64,000 nt of DNA from Reinekea sp. G2M2-21 (GTDB taxonomy: Bacteria; Pseudomonadota; Gammaproteobacteria; Pseudomonadales; Natronospirillaceae). The translations under genes and the position numbers were made by a program. The stretch's first letter is position 1. Every line of letters begins with the position of its first letter. The notes under the pieces were generated by a model. The model made no database searches. It had not been told where the DNA came from and was given only the letters and a program-made list of their open reading frames with translations. Shown one piece after another: positions 36,119-45,998 of the stretch. Location: positions 1 to 64,000 of the forward strand of contig NZ_JADPQG010000008.1 in the NCBI RefSeq assembly GCF_015687175.1, given 5' to 3'.

Positions 36119-36373
36119 TTATGGTCGCGTGTTTATTTGTGCTTCGAGATTGGCCAGTTGCTGCTCCAGCTGTTCTATTTGTGTGCGTGTTTTGAGCAGT
36201 ATTGCCTGCTGTACCTCAAATTCTTCTCGGCTGACCACATCCAGTTTGGCGAGCTGAGCTTGAATAAGCGCTCGGACATTACGCTTTATGTCTTCCGATG
36301 ATTGCTTGCTTTGGCCAAGTAAATCATTGACTTGCTCGCTGATTCGATCAAGAAAATCTTCCGGTGTTCTCAT
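36119..36373 (-). CDS. ubiK: Ubiquinone biosynthesis accessory factor UbiK
   Basis: UbiK (YqiC/BMFP family) is a small trimeric coiled-coil protein that supports ubiquinone biosynthesis with UbiJ near the membrane. The 84-residue protein has an amphipathic N-terminal half and a long C-terminal coiled coil (SREEFEVQQAILLKTRTQIEQLEQQL), both typical. The SREEFEVQQ segment is the family signature. It is divergent from glnK. Confidence 0.85.
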   Translation of the reverse strand: MRTPEDFLDRISEQVNDLLGQSKQSSEDIKRNVRALIQAQLAKLDVVSREEFEVQQAILLKTRTQIEQLEQQLANLEAQINTRP

Positions 36374-36440
36374 TTTTTAACCTCTGGCTTTAGGGCCGCA
36401 TTCGATTGATTCAAAATTGGGCTTTCTTGGAGCCCAAAGG

Positions 36441-36475
36441 CGCACTACTAAAGTGCGGTGAACCATAATGGTGCG
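36441..36475 (+). promoter_or_regulatory. Two NtrC-type enhancer sites upstream of glnK
   Basis: Site 1 (36441-36457) is CGCACTACTAAAGTGCG, a palindrome with GCAC/GTGC arms. Site 2 (36459-36475) is TGAACCATAATGGTGCG, which differs from the ideal TGCACCA-N3-TGGTGCA at two positions. Their centres are 18 bp apart and lie at about -117 and -99 relative to the predicted sigma54 start, the normal place for NtrC. Confidence 0.75.
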
Positions 36476-36508
36476 TCGCGTTGTCGTGGTTTTCGCTGTG
36501 AAAGGCGC

Positions 36509-36521
36509 TAAGTCATTGATT
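36509..36521 (-). promoter_or_regulatory. IHF site between NtrC sites and glnK promoter
   Basis: On the minus strand AATCAATGACTTA matches the IHF consensus WATCAANNNNTTR at every defined position. It lies between the enhancer pair and the sigma54 promoter, where IHF would bend the DNA to bring NtrC to the polymerase. Confidence 0.65.
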
Positions 36522-36539
36522 TAAAGCGATATTTAAAAT

Positions 36540-36555
36540 TGGCACGGCCTTCGCT
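36540..36555 (+). promoter_or_regulatory. sigma54 promoter of glnK-amtB
   Basis: TGGCACGGCCTTCGCT matches TGGCACG-N4-TTGCW with one change (T to C), and GG and GC have exactly 10 bases between them. The predicted start is near 36566. With the NtrC and IHF sites this is a nitrogen-limitation promoter. Confidence 0.8.
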
Positions 36556-36765
36556 ATAGACAAAGTATCACTGTGCATAGCAACGAACACAATGCACTGA
36601 GATTGCATTGTAAGTGCATATAAACAGTATCTCTAGACCCACAATAACCACATAGGTCGGAGATGCGCTAACAGAAACGTCTGCAAAGCAGGCTCTGATA
36701 TAGGCCACCGGAGTATATCAGAGACTTCTTTGAAGACGATTTGGGTCAAAATACGTGGAGCATAA

Positions 36766-37107
<342 letters not shown>

Positions 37108-37136
37108 TTTCACGACTTTGTGATCGGAGAAAAACG

Positions 37137-38360
37137 ATGAACGAAATATTTCAATTATCTTATGCCTTAGACACCTTTTACTTCTTGGTGTGTGGCGCCC
37201 TGGTTATGTGGATGGCTGCGGGCTTTGCTATGTTGGAAGCAGGTTTGGTGCGCTCCAAAAACACCACTGAAATTCTGACAAAAAACGTCGCGCTGTACGC
37301 TATTGCCTGTTTCATGTATCTGGTTTGCGGTTACGCGATCATGTACGACGGTGGTTTCTTCTTGAGTGGAATAATGGACACAGGTGTTGTTGATTCAATA
37401 GAAGATTCAGCCTACTACGCACCATCATCCGATTTCTTTTTCCAAGTGGTGTTCGTTGCGACTGCAATGTCTATCGTGTCGGGCGCGGTGGCTGAGCGTA
37501 TGAAGTTGTGGGCGTTTCTGGCATTTGCTGTTGTTATGACTGGTGTCATCTATCCTATGGAAGGTAGCTGGACTTGGGGCGGTCAAGCTGTATTTGGTAT
37601 GTATGAACTGAGCATGGTTGACTTTGCCGGTTCCGGTATTGTTCATATGGCTGGCGCTGCAGCAGCCCTTGCAGGTGTCATTTTACTGGGTGCTCGTAAA
37701 GGCAAATATGGCAAGAATGGCGAAATTAACGCGATTCCTGGTGCAAACCTGCCATTGGCAACTCTGGGTACCTTCATTCTTTGGTTGGGCTGGTTTGGTT
37801 TCAACGGTGGCTCTGTACTACAGACGTCTACCATCGACTCAGCGAACGCTGTTGCTATTGTCTTCCTGAACACCAATGCCGCAGCCGCTGGTGGGGCCAT
37901 TGCTGCGATGATCCTGGCGCGCATTCTGTTCAAGAAAGCTGACTTAACGATGATTTTGAACGGTGCCTTGGCAGGTCTGGTTACCATTACTGCTGGTCCT
38001 GATACGCCAACCCCACTGCAAGCGACTATCTTCGGTGCGCTGGGTGGTATCCTGGTTGTGTTCAGCATTTTGGCATTGGACAAGTTCAAGATTGATGATC
38101 CTGTTGGTGCCATCTCTGTGCACGGTGTCTGTGGTCTGCTGGGCTTGATGCTGGTGCCTGTGACTAATGATGGAGCATCTTATCTAGGCCAGTTGGGCGG
38201 CGCTGCGACTATCTTCGTATGGGTATTCGGTGCATCGTTTGTTGTCTGGGCAATTCTGAAAGCTGTTATGGGTATCCGTGTCAGCGAAGAAGAAGAGTAC
38301 GAAGGTGTCGATATCGCCGAGTGTGGTATGGAAGCTTACCCTGAGTTCAACAAAGGTTAA
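37137..38360 (+). CDS. amtB: Ammonium transporter AmtB
   Basis: A 407-residue inner-membrane ammonium channel with about 11 transmembrane helices. There is no cleavable signal peptide (it starts MNEIFQLSYALDTFYFLVCG). The twin-histidine pore residues are in GSGIVHMAG and AISVHGVCG, and the family signature FGFNGGS is present. It is cotranscribed with glnK, which gates it directly in the classical pair. GGAG lies a few bases upstream. An intrinsic terminator follows. Confidence 0.95.
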   Translation: MNEIFQLSYALDTFYFLVCGALVMWMAAGFAMLEAGLVRSKNTTEILTKNVALYAIACFMYLVCGYAIMYDGGFFLSGIMDTGVVDSIEDSAYYAPSSDFFFQVVFVATAMSIVSGAVAERMKLWAFLAFAVVMTGVIYPMEGSWTWGGQAVFGMYELSMVDFAGSGIVHMAGAAAALAGVILLGARKGKYGKNGEINAIPGANLPLATLGTFILWLGWFGFNGGSVLQTSTIDSANAVAIVFLNTNAAAAGGAIAAMILARILFKKADLTMILNGALAGLVTITAGPDTPTPLQATIFGALGGILVVFSILALDKFKIDDPVGAISVHGVCGLLGLMLVPVTNDGASYLGQLGGAATIFVWVFGASFVVWAILKAVMGIRVSEEEEYEGVDIAECGMEAYPEFNKG

Positions 38361-38405
38361 TAATAAACCTCTGAACTGATCAAATTATAAGAAAGTCAAA
38401 ATCAG

Positions 38406-38433
38406 ATAAAGGGCACCTCGGTGCCCTTTTTTT
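38406..38433 (+). terminator. Intrinsic terminator of glnK-amtB
   Basis: AAAGGGCAC and GTGCCCTTT form a 9-bp stem with a CTCG loop, followed by further T residues. It sits about 45 bases after the amtB stop. Confidence 0.88.
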
Positions 38434-38543
38434 CGTCTTTGTGCTCTTTGCCATCGGTTGAGCGCCGGACCTGGTTGAAGTGATTGACCTGCTTCGATTT
38501 GCCTGCCACCCTTAGCTCAACTTAATTTAGGGCTGAATCTGAG

Positions 38544-39362
38544 ATGAGAGTTTTCTTCCTGCTCGTATCCACCTTGCTGGTGGGCTGCGCCAATCTGTCA
38601 CTAACCGATGTATACCGAAACCCAACGTTTGAATATCAATCCACCAAAATAGAGGGTGTCAGTTTCGATAATGTGGCGGGTACATCAGTGGTGCAAATAC
38701 GTAACAGCAATCCATATCAGTTGCCTATCAGTCAGTTAAATGCGCAATTGTGGTTGGAGGGTGAGCCTTGGTTGGCTCTGGATAACGATGCGATTTCCGG
38801 GCTACCTGCGTCAGGTTCCGTGAATGTCTCATTTCAATGGGATCTGATATTTGATCAGCTTTTAAGTCGGGCAGTGAACGTCTATCAGGCAGGTGAGGCC
38901 GACTTTACCTTGAAGCTTTCGCCGACTTTCGCCGTGCCGGTGCTCGGTCCACAAACACTTTCCTGGAGTTCAGATTTTATCGTTCCTATTCCTAAGTTGC
39001 CGAAAGTTTCCTTACAGGACTGGCGGTTAACGAACGTCAGCTTCAGCAAGTTGACGTTAGCATTGGATGTTGCGGTTTTTAACCCCAATGTTTTTTCCAT
39101 CGCAACCCAGGGGATAAAAATGGACGTTGGTAAGGACGCCCGCGCCTTGGCTGATGTGCAGCTCAGGGATGCGAACCTGCAGGCTAACGGATCGTCCACT
39201 CAGACCGTCGAGGTATCCTTGTCCATCGTCGATGTTGGCTTAACGGTTGTTAATGCGTTGAAATCAGGGCAGTGGCCGGATACGCTAGCGATGAACTGGG
39301 CAGGGGCTTGGCGCAGTCCGGAATTGGATTTTGCATTACCGGCACTGCGTGGTCGATTATAG
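38544..39362 (+). CDS. LEA type-2 (WHy-like) family lipoprotein
   Basis: A 272-residue lipoprotein with a short signal peptide and lipobox LVGC (about 12-15). Two related beta-sandwich halves are visible, each with a VQIRNSNPYQLPI- or VAVFNPNVFSIA-type segment. That N-P-Y/N-P-N pattern is the signature of LEA2/WHy domains. Such proteins are linked to envelope stress, but the role here is unknown. The amino-acid binding protein gene follows 33 bases later in the same orientation. Confidence 0.75.
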   Translation: MRVFFLLVSTLLVGCANLSLTDVYRNPTFEYQSTKIEGVSFDNVAGTSVVQIRNSNPYQLPISQLNAQLWLEGEPWLALDNDAISGLPASGSVNVSFQWDLIFDQLLSRAVNVYQAGEADFTLKLSPTFAVPVLGPQTLSWSSDFIVPIPKLPKVSLQDWRLTNVSFSKLTLALDVAVFNPNVFSIATQGIKMDVGKDARALADVQLRDANLQANGSSTQTVEVSLSIVDVGLTVVNALKSGQWPDTLAMNWAGAWRSPELDFALPALRGRL

Positions 39363-39395
39363 TCGGGTTTGGCGTTCAATGGTGAAGAGGGTGAT

Positions 39396-40403
39396 ATGAA
39401 GGTAAAGAGTTTTGTCGTCATTTTGGTTTGCACGCTGTTGTCTTACGCACAAGCCTCGACACTGAGTGACGTACGTAAGAAAGGTTTTATTGCTTGCGGT
39501 GTTTCAACGGGCATTCCCGGATTTTCCAATCCTGACAGACAGGGCAACTGGAGTGGGCTGGACGTAGATGTGTGTCGAGCGGTGGCGGCGGCCGTGCTCG
39601 GCAATTCAGAGAAAGTCCGTTATATACCTCTGACACCTAAAGATCGATTCAACGCACTGCAGTCCGGTGAAATTGATATTCTGTCCCGTATTACAACCTG
39701 GACGCACAGCCGGGATACCACGCTGGATATCATATTTACCGGTGTATCCTTTTATGACGGTCAGGGTTTTATGGTGCGTAAAGACTCTGGCATTCTCTCG
39801 CCGAACGATCTTGACGGTGCTGCGATCTGCGTCCAGCAAGGTACAACGACGGAGCAAAACCTGGCGGACTATTTTCGTGAACATGAATTGCGCTACCAAC
39901 CGGTGACGTTTGCGTCATCAGATCGCGCTATCAATGGTTTTAAGGCAGGCCGCTGTAATGCAGTAACGTCGGATTTGTCTCAATTGTATGCGCAACGGAC
40001 AAAGCTAGAATCACCAAAAGATGCCGTGATATTACCCAGTGTGATTTCTAAAGAACCACTTGGTCCAGCCGTTCGGCAAGATGATATGCAGTGGTATAAC
40101 ATTGTGAAATGGTGTCTGTTCGCGTTGGTCAATGCAGAGGAGTTGGGGGTGAGCAGTCAGAATGTCGATGAAATGCGAAAATCCAACAAACCCGTGGTGC
40201 AACGGTTGTTGGGTGTAAATGCAGATACTGGCAGGGCAATGGGTTTGCCATCGGACTGGGGGTATGAAATCATCAAGCAGGTTGGTAACTACCAGGAAGT
40301 CTTTGATCGAAATGTCGGGAAAGATTCTGAATTGCAAATTGAACGTGGTTTAAATTCATTGTGGAATAATGGTGGGATTATGTTTGCGCCACCGTTGATT
40401 TAA
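39396..40403 (+). CDS. Amino-acid ABC transporter substrate-binding protein (AapJ/BztA-like), orphan
   Basis: A 335-residue periplasmic binding protein. ATG 39396 has GAAGAGG upstream and starts a normal signal peptide ending near SYAQA. Family landmarks are VRKKGFIACGVSTGIPGFS, the GLDVDVCRAVAAAVLG helix, and PLTPKDRFNALQSGEIDILSR, which fit the general L-amino-acid binding proteins AapJ/BztA. Those normally sit in a four-gene operon with two permeases and an ATPase; none is seen here, so it must use a distant transporter or act as a sensor ligand. A terminator follows. Confidence 0.82.
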   Translation: MKVKSFVVILVCTLLSYAQASTLSDVRKKGFIACGVSTGIPGFSNPDRQGNWSGLDVDVCRAVAAAVLGNSEKVRYIPLTPKDRFNALQSGEIDILSRITTWTHSRDTTLDIIFTGVSFYDGQGFMVRKDSGILSPNDLDGAAICVQQGTTTEQNLADYFREHELRYQPVTFASSDRAINGFKAGRCNAVTSDLSQLYAQRTKLESPKDAVILPSVISKEPLGPAVRQDDMQWYNIVKWCLFALVNAEELGVSSQNVDEMRKSNKPVVQRLLGVNADTGRAMGLPSDWGYEIIKQVGNYQEVFDRNVGKDSELQIERGLNSLWNNGGIMFAPPLI

Positions 40404-40427
40404 AGCGTGATAAAGAACAACAGTAAG

Positions 40428-40451
40428 AAGGGAGCGATTGCTCCCTTTTTT
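40428..40451 (+). terminator. Intrinsic terminator after the amino-acid binding protein
   Basis: AAGGGAGC and GCTCCCTT form a perfect 8-bp stem with a GATT loop, followed by TTTT. It begins 25 bases past the stop. Confidence 0.88.
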
Positions 40452-40489
40452 GTCCATGATGAAAACGGAAAGAACGTATTAGTACCTGT

Positions 40490-40978
40490 TCAATTCAGTA
40501 AACGACGCGCTTTAACGTAACGTTGATGCCAGTACGGGTTGTTTAGGTTTGATTTGATGACGCCTTGCGATGTGGACGCGTGGATGAATTGCCCGTCGCT
40601 AGTATATATGCCCGCATGTAATTGCTTCACACTGGTTTTAAAAATCAGAATATCGCCTGCCTGAAGCTGGTCTCGTCGCACCGGCTTGCCCGAAATGGAA
40701 ATTTTTTCGGTGGTTCGTGGTGTACTCATATTGAAGGCGTCCGAGAACGCTACGCCGATAAATCCTGTGCAGTCAAATCCTGAACGATCCGTACCACCAT
40801 AGCGATACGGCGAACCTTTATAGTTCGCGTAAACTTTTTCCAGGCGATTAAGTGCAGGGGCGTTGGTATTCTGCGCAGTTCGAACCGGAGTGTCGTCGTT
40901 GGTCATGCTATCGACGCTCTGAAAATTTGAACAGCTGGTCATGAATACCAACAGCATTACCATGGTCATTGTCTTCAT
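40490..40978 (-). CDS. NlpC/P60 family lipoprotein peptidase
   Basis: A 162-residue lipoprotein with a signal peptide and lipobox around MTSCS. The C-terminal NlpC/P60 domain has the catalytic Cys in DRSGFDCTGFIGVAF, the His in LHAGIYTSDGQFIHAS, and a second polar residue further on. These enzymes cleave the gamma-D-Glu-to-diamino-acid bond of murein peptides or act in cell-wall remodelling (Spr/NlpC type). It is anchored probably in the outer membrane and convergent with the binding-protein gene. Confidence 0.85.
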   Translation of the reverse strand: MKTMTMVMLLVFMTSCSNFQSVDSMTNDDTPVRTAQNTNAPALNRLEKVYANYKGSPYRYGGTDRSGFDCTGFIGVAFSDAFNMSTPRTTEKISISGKPVRRDQLQAGDILIFKTSVKQLHAGIYTSDGQFIHASTSQGVIKSNLNNPYWHQRYVKARRLLN

Positions 40979-41331
40979 GTACGGACTCTGTTTTTGGGTT
41001 TCGTAGCGACATTATTTAATAATCTAAGATGTTATAGCAAAGACTGCTGAATTTGGCATGAATATTCACCATGTCTGCGAATGAACATTGAATTGTGTGA
41101 CGGACTGCCTAATGCACATCGTGTGCTGCCAGGCAATTGACGCAGCATGCCTTTCGTTGTCTGTCGTATGGTCAGATTTTTGATGGGGCTTTTTTATATT
41201 CAGGGGTGCCTAATTATGAACTGTGTTAGTTTAGCAGCGAAGTGTGATTTACAGCTTTTGTCGCACGACCGAAAATTTCGCGGCAAAGTAGTAAAAAAAC
41301 TGGTAGACATAACAAATTAAAAGGAGAACGT
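40979..41331. other. Intergenic region upstream of nnrU
   Basis: This 353-base gap separates divergent genes and must hold both promoters. A modest hairpin, TGCTGC (41124-41129) with GCAGCA (41142-41147), is the only symmetry seen. A 34-codon frame at 41217-41320 ends just ahead of nnrU but has no ribosome site and was not called. Confidence 0.45.
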
Positions 41332-41889
41332 ATGACGATTCTGATAATCGGGTTAGTGGCTTTTTTTGGCATGCATTTGGTTTCGGCAACACCCTTGAAA
41401 AAGGTATTCGTAGATAGAACTTCTGCGACATTTTATAAAGCTGGTTATGCGTTGGCGTCATTGGTAGGGCTCTTGCTGATCATTGTCGGCAAAGCAAACG
41501 CTCCATTTGAACTGGTGTGGAATGGTGTTGTTCAAATGCGCTCTTTTGCCTTACCATTGATGTGGCTGAGCTTTATTTTACTGCCAGCGGCGCACATGAA
41601 AGGCAACATCAAACGCTTCACAAGGCACCCGATGTTATGGGCTATCGTGCTATGGGCTGTCGTACATTTATCCGTGAATGGAGATCTTGCGTCCATCTTG
41701 TTGTTCGGTTCTTTTTTACTGTACAGCCTGTTTGCTATGGTCAGTCAAAATTTCCGAGGCGCACAGAAACAACACGCTGTGATGCCTTTGAAATATGATC
41801 TTATTGTCATCGCAGCCGGGACAACCGTCTTTCTGGGTATTTTGTTTTTGCATGGAGTGCTGTTCGGTGTGCCGCTTTGGTCGTGGTGA
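41332..41889 (+). CDS. NnrU family membrane protein
   Basis: A 185-residue polytopic membrane protein with five or six hydrophobic helices. The early FFGMHLVSATPLKK segment and the central GNIKRFTRHPMLWAIVLWAVVHLSVNGD motif (N-x2-RFTRHP..HL.NGD) are the NnrU/mdr-type family signature. NnrU was named for denitrification loci, but many members are unlinked to it and no denitrification gene is here. The ribosome site AAAAGGAG precedes the ATG. It is followed after 93 bases by acs. Confidence 0.82.
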   Translation: MTILIIGLVAFFGMHLVSATPLKKVFVDRTSATFYKAGYALASLVGLLLIIVGKANAPFELVWNGVVQMRSFALPLMWLSFILLPAAHMKGNIKRFTRHPMLWAIVLWAVVHLSVNGDLASILLFGSFLLYSLFAMVSQNFRGAQKQHAVMPLKYDLIVIAAGTTVFLGILFLHGVLFGVPLWSW

Positions 41890-41982
41890 TTTTTGTCGAC
41901 TTCAGTCGTATGGACTAAGGTCGCATTGTTCTTTAACGCTTTGAAATCAAAATATAAGAAAACAAAAACAACAGGTGGCACT

Positions 41983-43926
41983 ATGAGTACACAAGTTTAT
42001 CCGGTACCGGAATCTGCGGAAAAACGCGCAAAAGTTAATAACGAACAATATCTGGAAATGTATCAGCACTCTGTTGATGACAACGAGGGATTCTGGCGAG
42101 AGCAAGGGTTACGGTTGAACTGGTCGAAGCCCTATACGCAAGTCAAGGATGTCAGCTTCGATAAAACCAATCATCGAATTCGTTGGTATGCCGATGGCGA
42201 GTTAAATGTCGCTTATAACTGTATTGACCGACACCTTGATACTCGGGCGGATCAAACAGCCATCATTTTTGAAGGCGATGATCCGTCTGAAGATGCACGC
42301 ATCACCTACCGGGAATTACACGCTAATGTCAGCCGAATGGCGAACGTCATTAAATCGCTCGGCGGTAAAAAAGGGGATCGCATTACCATATATATGCCGA
42401 TGATTCCTGAAGCTGCATACGCCATGTTGGCCTGTGCTCGTATTGGGGCCATTCACTCGGTGGTTTTCGGTGGGTTCTCACCGGAAGCGTTGGCGGGGCG
42501 AATTGAAGACTGCCAATCAAATCTGATTATTACCGCTGACGAAGGTGTGCGAGGTGCTAAGGCCATTCCGTTAAAAACCAATGTCGATAAAGCGCTGGAG
42601 CATCAGGGGGCGTCCTGTGTTGACCATGTATTGGTGGTTCGACGTACCGGCGGCAAGATTGACTGGCACGATGGTCGCGATGTCTGGTATCACGACAAGT
42701 TCGATTTAGTTGAATCCGAATGCCCTTGTGAACCTATGGAAGCGGAAGATCCGCTGTTCATTCTCTATACCTCTGGTTCTACCGGTAAGCCGAAAGGCGT
42801 TTTGCATACCACAGGCGGGTATCTGGTGTACGCATCCATGACACATGAGTACGTCTTTGATTATCAGGATGGCGATGTTTACTGGTGCACGGCCGATGTC
42901 GGCTGGGTGACCGGTCACAGCTACATCGTCTATGGTCCGTTGGCAAACGGAGCCATTACCCTGATGTTTGAAGGTGTGCCGACCTACCCGAGCCCCAGTC
43001 GATTTGCTGAAGTGATCGACAAGCACAAGGTTAATGTACTATATACCGCGCCTACTGCGATTCGTTCGTTGATGGCAACCGGCGAAAAAGCCACCGAAGG
43101 AGCGGATCTGTCGTCCCTGCGACTGTTAGGGTCTGTTGGTGAGCCGATCAATCCGGAAGCTTGGGAGTGGTATCACAAGGCATTTGGCAAAGAGACTTGC
43201 CCAATTGTGGATACCTGGTGGCAAACGGAAACCGGTGGCATTCTGATCACGCCACTGCCTGGCGCGACGGCGATGAAACCCGGCTCCGCTACTCGTCCGT
43301 TCTTTGGTATCCAGCCAGCGCTGGTTGATAACTCCGGTCGTGAACTGGAAGGGGCGGTCGAGGGTAATCTCGTGTTGCTCGACAGCTGGCCAGGTCAGAT
43401 GCGTTCTGTTTTCGGAGACCACGAGCGGTTCATCCAAACGTATTTCAGCACCTACCCGGGCACTTACTTCACAGGCGACGGAGCACGTCGTGATGAAGAC
43501 GGTTATTACTGGATTACCGGGCGTGTAGACGACGTTCTAAACGTCTCAGGGCACCGTTTGGGTACCGCAGAGATCGAGAGCGCGCTGGTTGCGCACCCGG
43601 CGGTATCTGAAGCCGCCGTGGTCGGTTACCCTCACGATATTAAAGGGCAGGGTATCTATGTCTATGTCAGCCCGATGGCGGGTGTTTACCCCAGTGAAGA
43701 ACTGACGGCCGAATTGAAAGCTTGGTTGCGCAAAGAAATTGGCCCAATTGCCACACCGGACTTAATTCAGTGGGCAGACGGTTTACCGAAGACTCGCTCT
43801 GGTAAAATCATGCGCCGTATTCTGCGCAAAATTGCCGCGAACGAGTATGACAGTCTGGGTGATACCTCGACTCTCGCAGATCCGTCTGTTGTAGATGTCT
43901 TGATCGAAGAGCGAATGAATCAGTAG
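41983..43926 (+). CDS. acs: Acetyl-CoA synthetase
   Basis: Acs activates acetate to acetyl-CoA through acetyl-AMP and is the high-affinity acetate-scavenging enzyme. The 647 residues match the family. ATG 41983, with AGGTGG upstream, is chosen over an upstream in-frame start. The AMP-binding motif [12 protein letters not shown] is present. So are the WWQTETGG core and the C-terminal [16 protein letters not shown], with the lysine acetylated by protein acetyltransferases in other bacteria. A CrbR-like regulator and CrbS-like kinase lie in the next 9 kb, and such systems control acs elsewhere. A strong terminator follows. Confidence 0.96.
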   Translation: MSTQVYPVPESAEKRAKVNNEQYLEMYQHSVDDNEGFWREQGLRLNWSKPYTQVKDVSFDKTNHRIRWYADGELNVAYNCIDRHLDTRADQTAIIFEGDDPSEDARITYRELHANVSRMANVIKSLGGKKGDRITIYMPMIPEAAYAMLACARIGAIHSVVFGGFSPEALAGRIEDCQSNLIITADEGVRGAKAIPLKTNVDKALEHQGASCVDHVLVVRRTGGKIDWHDGRDVWYHDKFDLVESECPCEPMEAEDPLFILYTSGSTGKPKGVLHTTGGYLVYASMTHEYVFDYQDGDVYWCTADVGWVTGHSYIVYGPLANGAITLMFEGVPTYPSPSRFAEVIDKHKVNVLYTAPTAIRSLMATGEKATEGADLSSLRLLGSVGEPINPEAWEWYHKAFGKETCPIVDTWWQTETGGILITPLPGATAMKPGSATRPFFGIQPALVDNSGRELEGAVEGNLVLLDSWPGQMRSVFGDHERFIQTYFSTYPGTYFTGDGARRDEDGYYWITGRVDDVLNVSGHRLGTAEIESALVAHPAVSEAAVVGYPHDIKGQGIYVYVSPMAGVYPSEELTAELKAWLRKEIGPIATPDLIQWADGLPKTRSGKIMRRILRKIAANEYDSLGDTSTLADPSVVDVLIEERMNQ

Positions 43927-43949
43927 CGTCTGTTGTTGTTTGCTGAAAA

Positions 43950-43976
43950 GGCCGGTCAAGTGACCGGCTTTTTTAT
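43950..43976 (+). terminator. Intrinsic terminator of acs
   Basis: GCCGGTCA and TGACCGGC form an 8-bp GC-rich stem (two-base AG centre) followed by six T. It lies about 25 bases after the acs stop. Confidence 0.88.
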
Positions 43977-44052
43977 AGCTCTCTGACCTCCGTGCATTTA
44001 ACCAATGCCGCAAATGTGCTTCAATGTTGCCTCTCGGTTTAAGGGTATTCTA

Positions 44053-44601
44053 ATGGCAAAATCAATCGCTGATCAGCTCATGGGTTTAGGTCTGGCTGAT
44101 AAAAAACAAATCCAGAAAGACAAGGCCGAAAAGCGTAAGCAGGAAAAACAGAATCGCAAGCATAAGGTTGAGGTGGTCGATGAGACCAAAGCGTCGGTCG
44201 AGCAAGCGCGTAAAGAAAAGGCAGAACGGGATCGATTACTGAACCTAGAAAAACAGCGTAAGGCAGATGAAAAAGCCTTACTGGCGCAGGTACGTCAAAT
44301 CATTGAGCGGACCCACATTAAAATTGACGAAGGCGATGTTAAGTTTAATTTCGCTGATCGCAACGACAATAAAATCAAAACGATCTATGTCACTGAAAAA
44401 ATTCAAGACGACCTTGCCAACGGCAAGCTCGCCATCGCAACCGCCGATGGTCGCTATTATGTCGTCACTCAGCAGGTGGCCGAGAAAATTTCCGAGCGCA
44501 GTGCCGCCAGTGTGTTGATGGTGTCTGACAAGCAAGACGAAACGCCCGCGGAAGATGATCCGTATGCGGAGTTCGTTATCCCTGATGATTTAATGTGGTA
44601 A
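44053..44601 (+). CDS. DUF2058 family protein (YaiL-like)
   Basis: A 182-residue cytoplasmic protein. ATG 44053, preceded by AAGGG, gives the standard family start MAKSIADQLMGLGLADKKQ. The N-terminal half is a highly charged Lys/Glu-rich helix, probably coiled coil (about 15-90). The C-terminal half holds the conserved FADRNDNKIKTIYV and ADGRYYVV strands. This matches DUF2058, named nucleoprotein/polynucleotide-associated enzyme in some annotations; its activity is not established. It ends 4 bases before the PLP enzyme gene, so the two are probably cotranscribed. Confidence 0.85.
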   Translation: MAKSIADQLMGLGLADKKQIQKDKAEKRKQEKQNRKHKVEVVDETKASVEQARKEKAERDRLLNLEKQRKADEKALLAQVRQIIERTHIKIDEGDVKFNFADRNDNKIKTIYVTEKIQDDLANGKLAIATADGRYYVVTQQVAEKISERSAASVLMVSDKQDETPAEDDPYAEFVIPDDLMW

Positions 44602-44605
44602 CAAA

Positions 44606-45844
44606 ATGACCGAAGTTAAAGGATTTACCAGCCGAATTGTTCATCATGACCGTCGTCAGGGTTTTACTGACGGTCCGGTTCACGCACCCATCTACAACAG
44701 TGTCCCTTACGGCTATGAAACGACAGAGGGGTTGATTGATGTTTTCCAGGGCAATGCTGTAGGGCATGCCTATGCACGTCAGTCGACACCCACCATTGAC
44801 TCATTGCAATCCATGATCACCCAAGCCGAACAAGCGGTGGGTACCATTGTTTTTGCGACCGGAATGGCAGCCCTCAGTGCTGCATTTTTTGCGTTGTTGA
44901 AACAGGGCGATCACCTGATTGCGAGTAAATATTTGTTTGGTAACACCCACAGTTTGTTAACGACGCTGGAGAACTTCGGCATTGAGGTGTCCTTTGTGGA
45001 TACCACCGATGCAGAACAGGTTAAGCAGGCCAAACGGGATAACACCTTGATGGTGTTTGCGGAAACCATCGCCAATCCGGGTACACAGATCGCGGACTTG
45101 GCTGCGATCGGTGACTGGTGTGAGGCGCAGGGGTTGGTGTTTTTTGTCGACAATACCATCACATCGCCCTATCTGTTTAACCCCAAGACGGTCAAAGCCG
45201 GTTTGGTGATGAACAGCCTGTCCAAATATTTCAGTGGGCACGGCACGGTATTGGGTGGCGCTATAACTGACACGGGTTTCTATGACTGGCAGGAATATCC
45301 CAATATCTTTACGTCTTATCGCAAAGGAGATACGAAAAAGTGGGCCCTGACGCAGGTGAAGAAAAAAGCCCTGCGCGATATGGGCGGAACCCTCAGCTCT
45401 GACGGCGCCTACCAAATTGCTGTCGGCGCTGAAACCATGGCGTTACGCATGGATCGGGCCTGCAGCAATGCACTCGCGCTGGCGAATCTACTAAACACTC
45501 ATGACAAGGTAGCTAAGGTCTATTATCCAGGATTGGCGGAGCACCCTCAGCATGACCAGGCCAAACAATGGTTCAAGCACTTTGGCGCTATTTTAAGTTT
45601 CGATCTGCAGCCGAAATACGACAGCGCCACCTTACTGAATAACATTGATCTGGTGATTAATGCCACGCACTTAGGTGATAACCGGACTTTGGCGTTGCCG
45701 ATGGCCAGTACCATTTTCTATGAAATGGGGCCGCAGAACCGGCAGCAGTTTGGCATCGGTGACCAGATGATACGGGTATCTGTTGGTATCGAAGACTGCG
45801 ACGATCTAATCGCCGCGTTTCAAGCGGGCTTGGATAAGCTCTGA
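44606..45844 (+). CDS. Cys/Met metabolism PLP-dependent enzyme (cystathionine gamma-synthase family)
   Basis: A 412-residue fold-type I PLP enzyme. The internal aldimine lysine is K207 in MNSLSKYFSGHG. The family segments ARQSTPTIDSLQ, FATGMAALSAAFFALL and ETIANPGTQIADL are intact. Members catalyse gamma-replacement or beta/gamma-elimination (cystathionine gamma-synthase or beta-lyase, O-succinyl- or O-acetylhomoserine sulfhydrylase), and reading alone does not fix the substrate. It follows the DUF2058 gene by 4 bases. No other met gene is nearby. Confidence 0.85.
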   Translation: MTEVKGFTSRIVHHDRRQGFTDGPVHAPIYNSVPYGYETTEGLIDVFQGNAVGHAYARQSTPTIDSLQSMITQAEQAVGTIVFATGMAALSAAFFALLKQGDHLIASKYLFGNTHSLLTTLENFGIEVSFVDTTDAEQVKQAKRDNTLMVFAETIANPGTQIADLAAIGDWCEAQGLVFFVDNTITSPYLFNPKTVKAGLVMNSLSKYFSGHGTVLGGAITDTGFYDWQEYPNIFTSYRKGDTKKWALTQVKKKALRDMGGTLSSDGAYQIAVGAETMALRMDRACSNALALANLLNTHDKVAKVYYPGLAEHPQHDQAKQWFKHFGAILSFDLQPKYDSATLLNNIDLVINATHLGDNRTLALPMASTIFYEMGPQNRQQFGIGDQMIRVSVGIEDCDDLIAAFQAGLDKL

Positions 45845-45864
45845 TCCGATCGTCATGCATGCCG

Positions 45865-45882
45865 CCGGACGATATCGTCTGG
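45865..45882. repeat. Imperfect palindrome after the PLP enzyme gene
   Basis: CCGGAC-GATATC-GTCTGG is an almost perfect 18-base palindrome starting 21 bases past the stop. No T-run follows, so it may be a protein-binding site or a weak RNA hairpin rather than a full terminator. Confidence 0.35.
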
Positions 45883-45998
45883 CTCAGCATCAGAATTGAC
45901 TATAATAATGGGTTGAAGCCTGTTTAATCGGTTTGCAAGGTTGCTGCCAAACGACACTCAAACTGTATCACTCAGGCTGACGCACGGTTTAATAAAAC

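Noticed and set aside
41217-41320. 34-codon frame (starting MNCVSLAAKCDLQ) ending just before nnrU
   Set aside because: No ribosome site, biased composition, and its end coincides with the nnrU leader only by position. Not enough support to call a gene.
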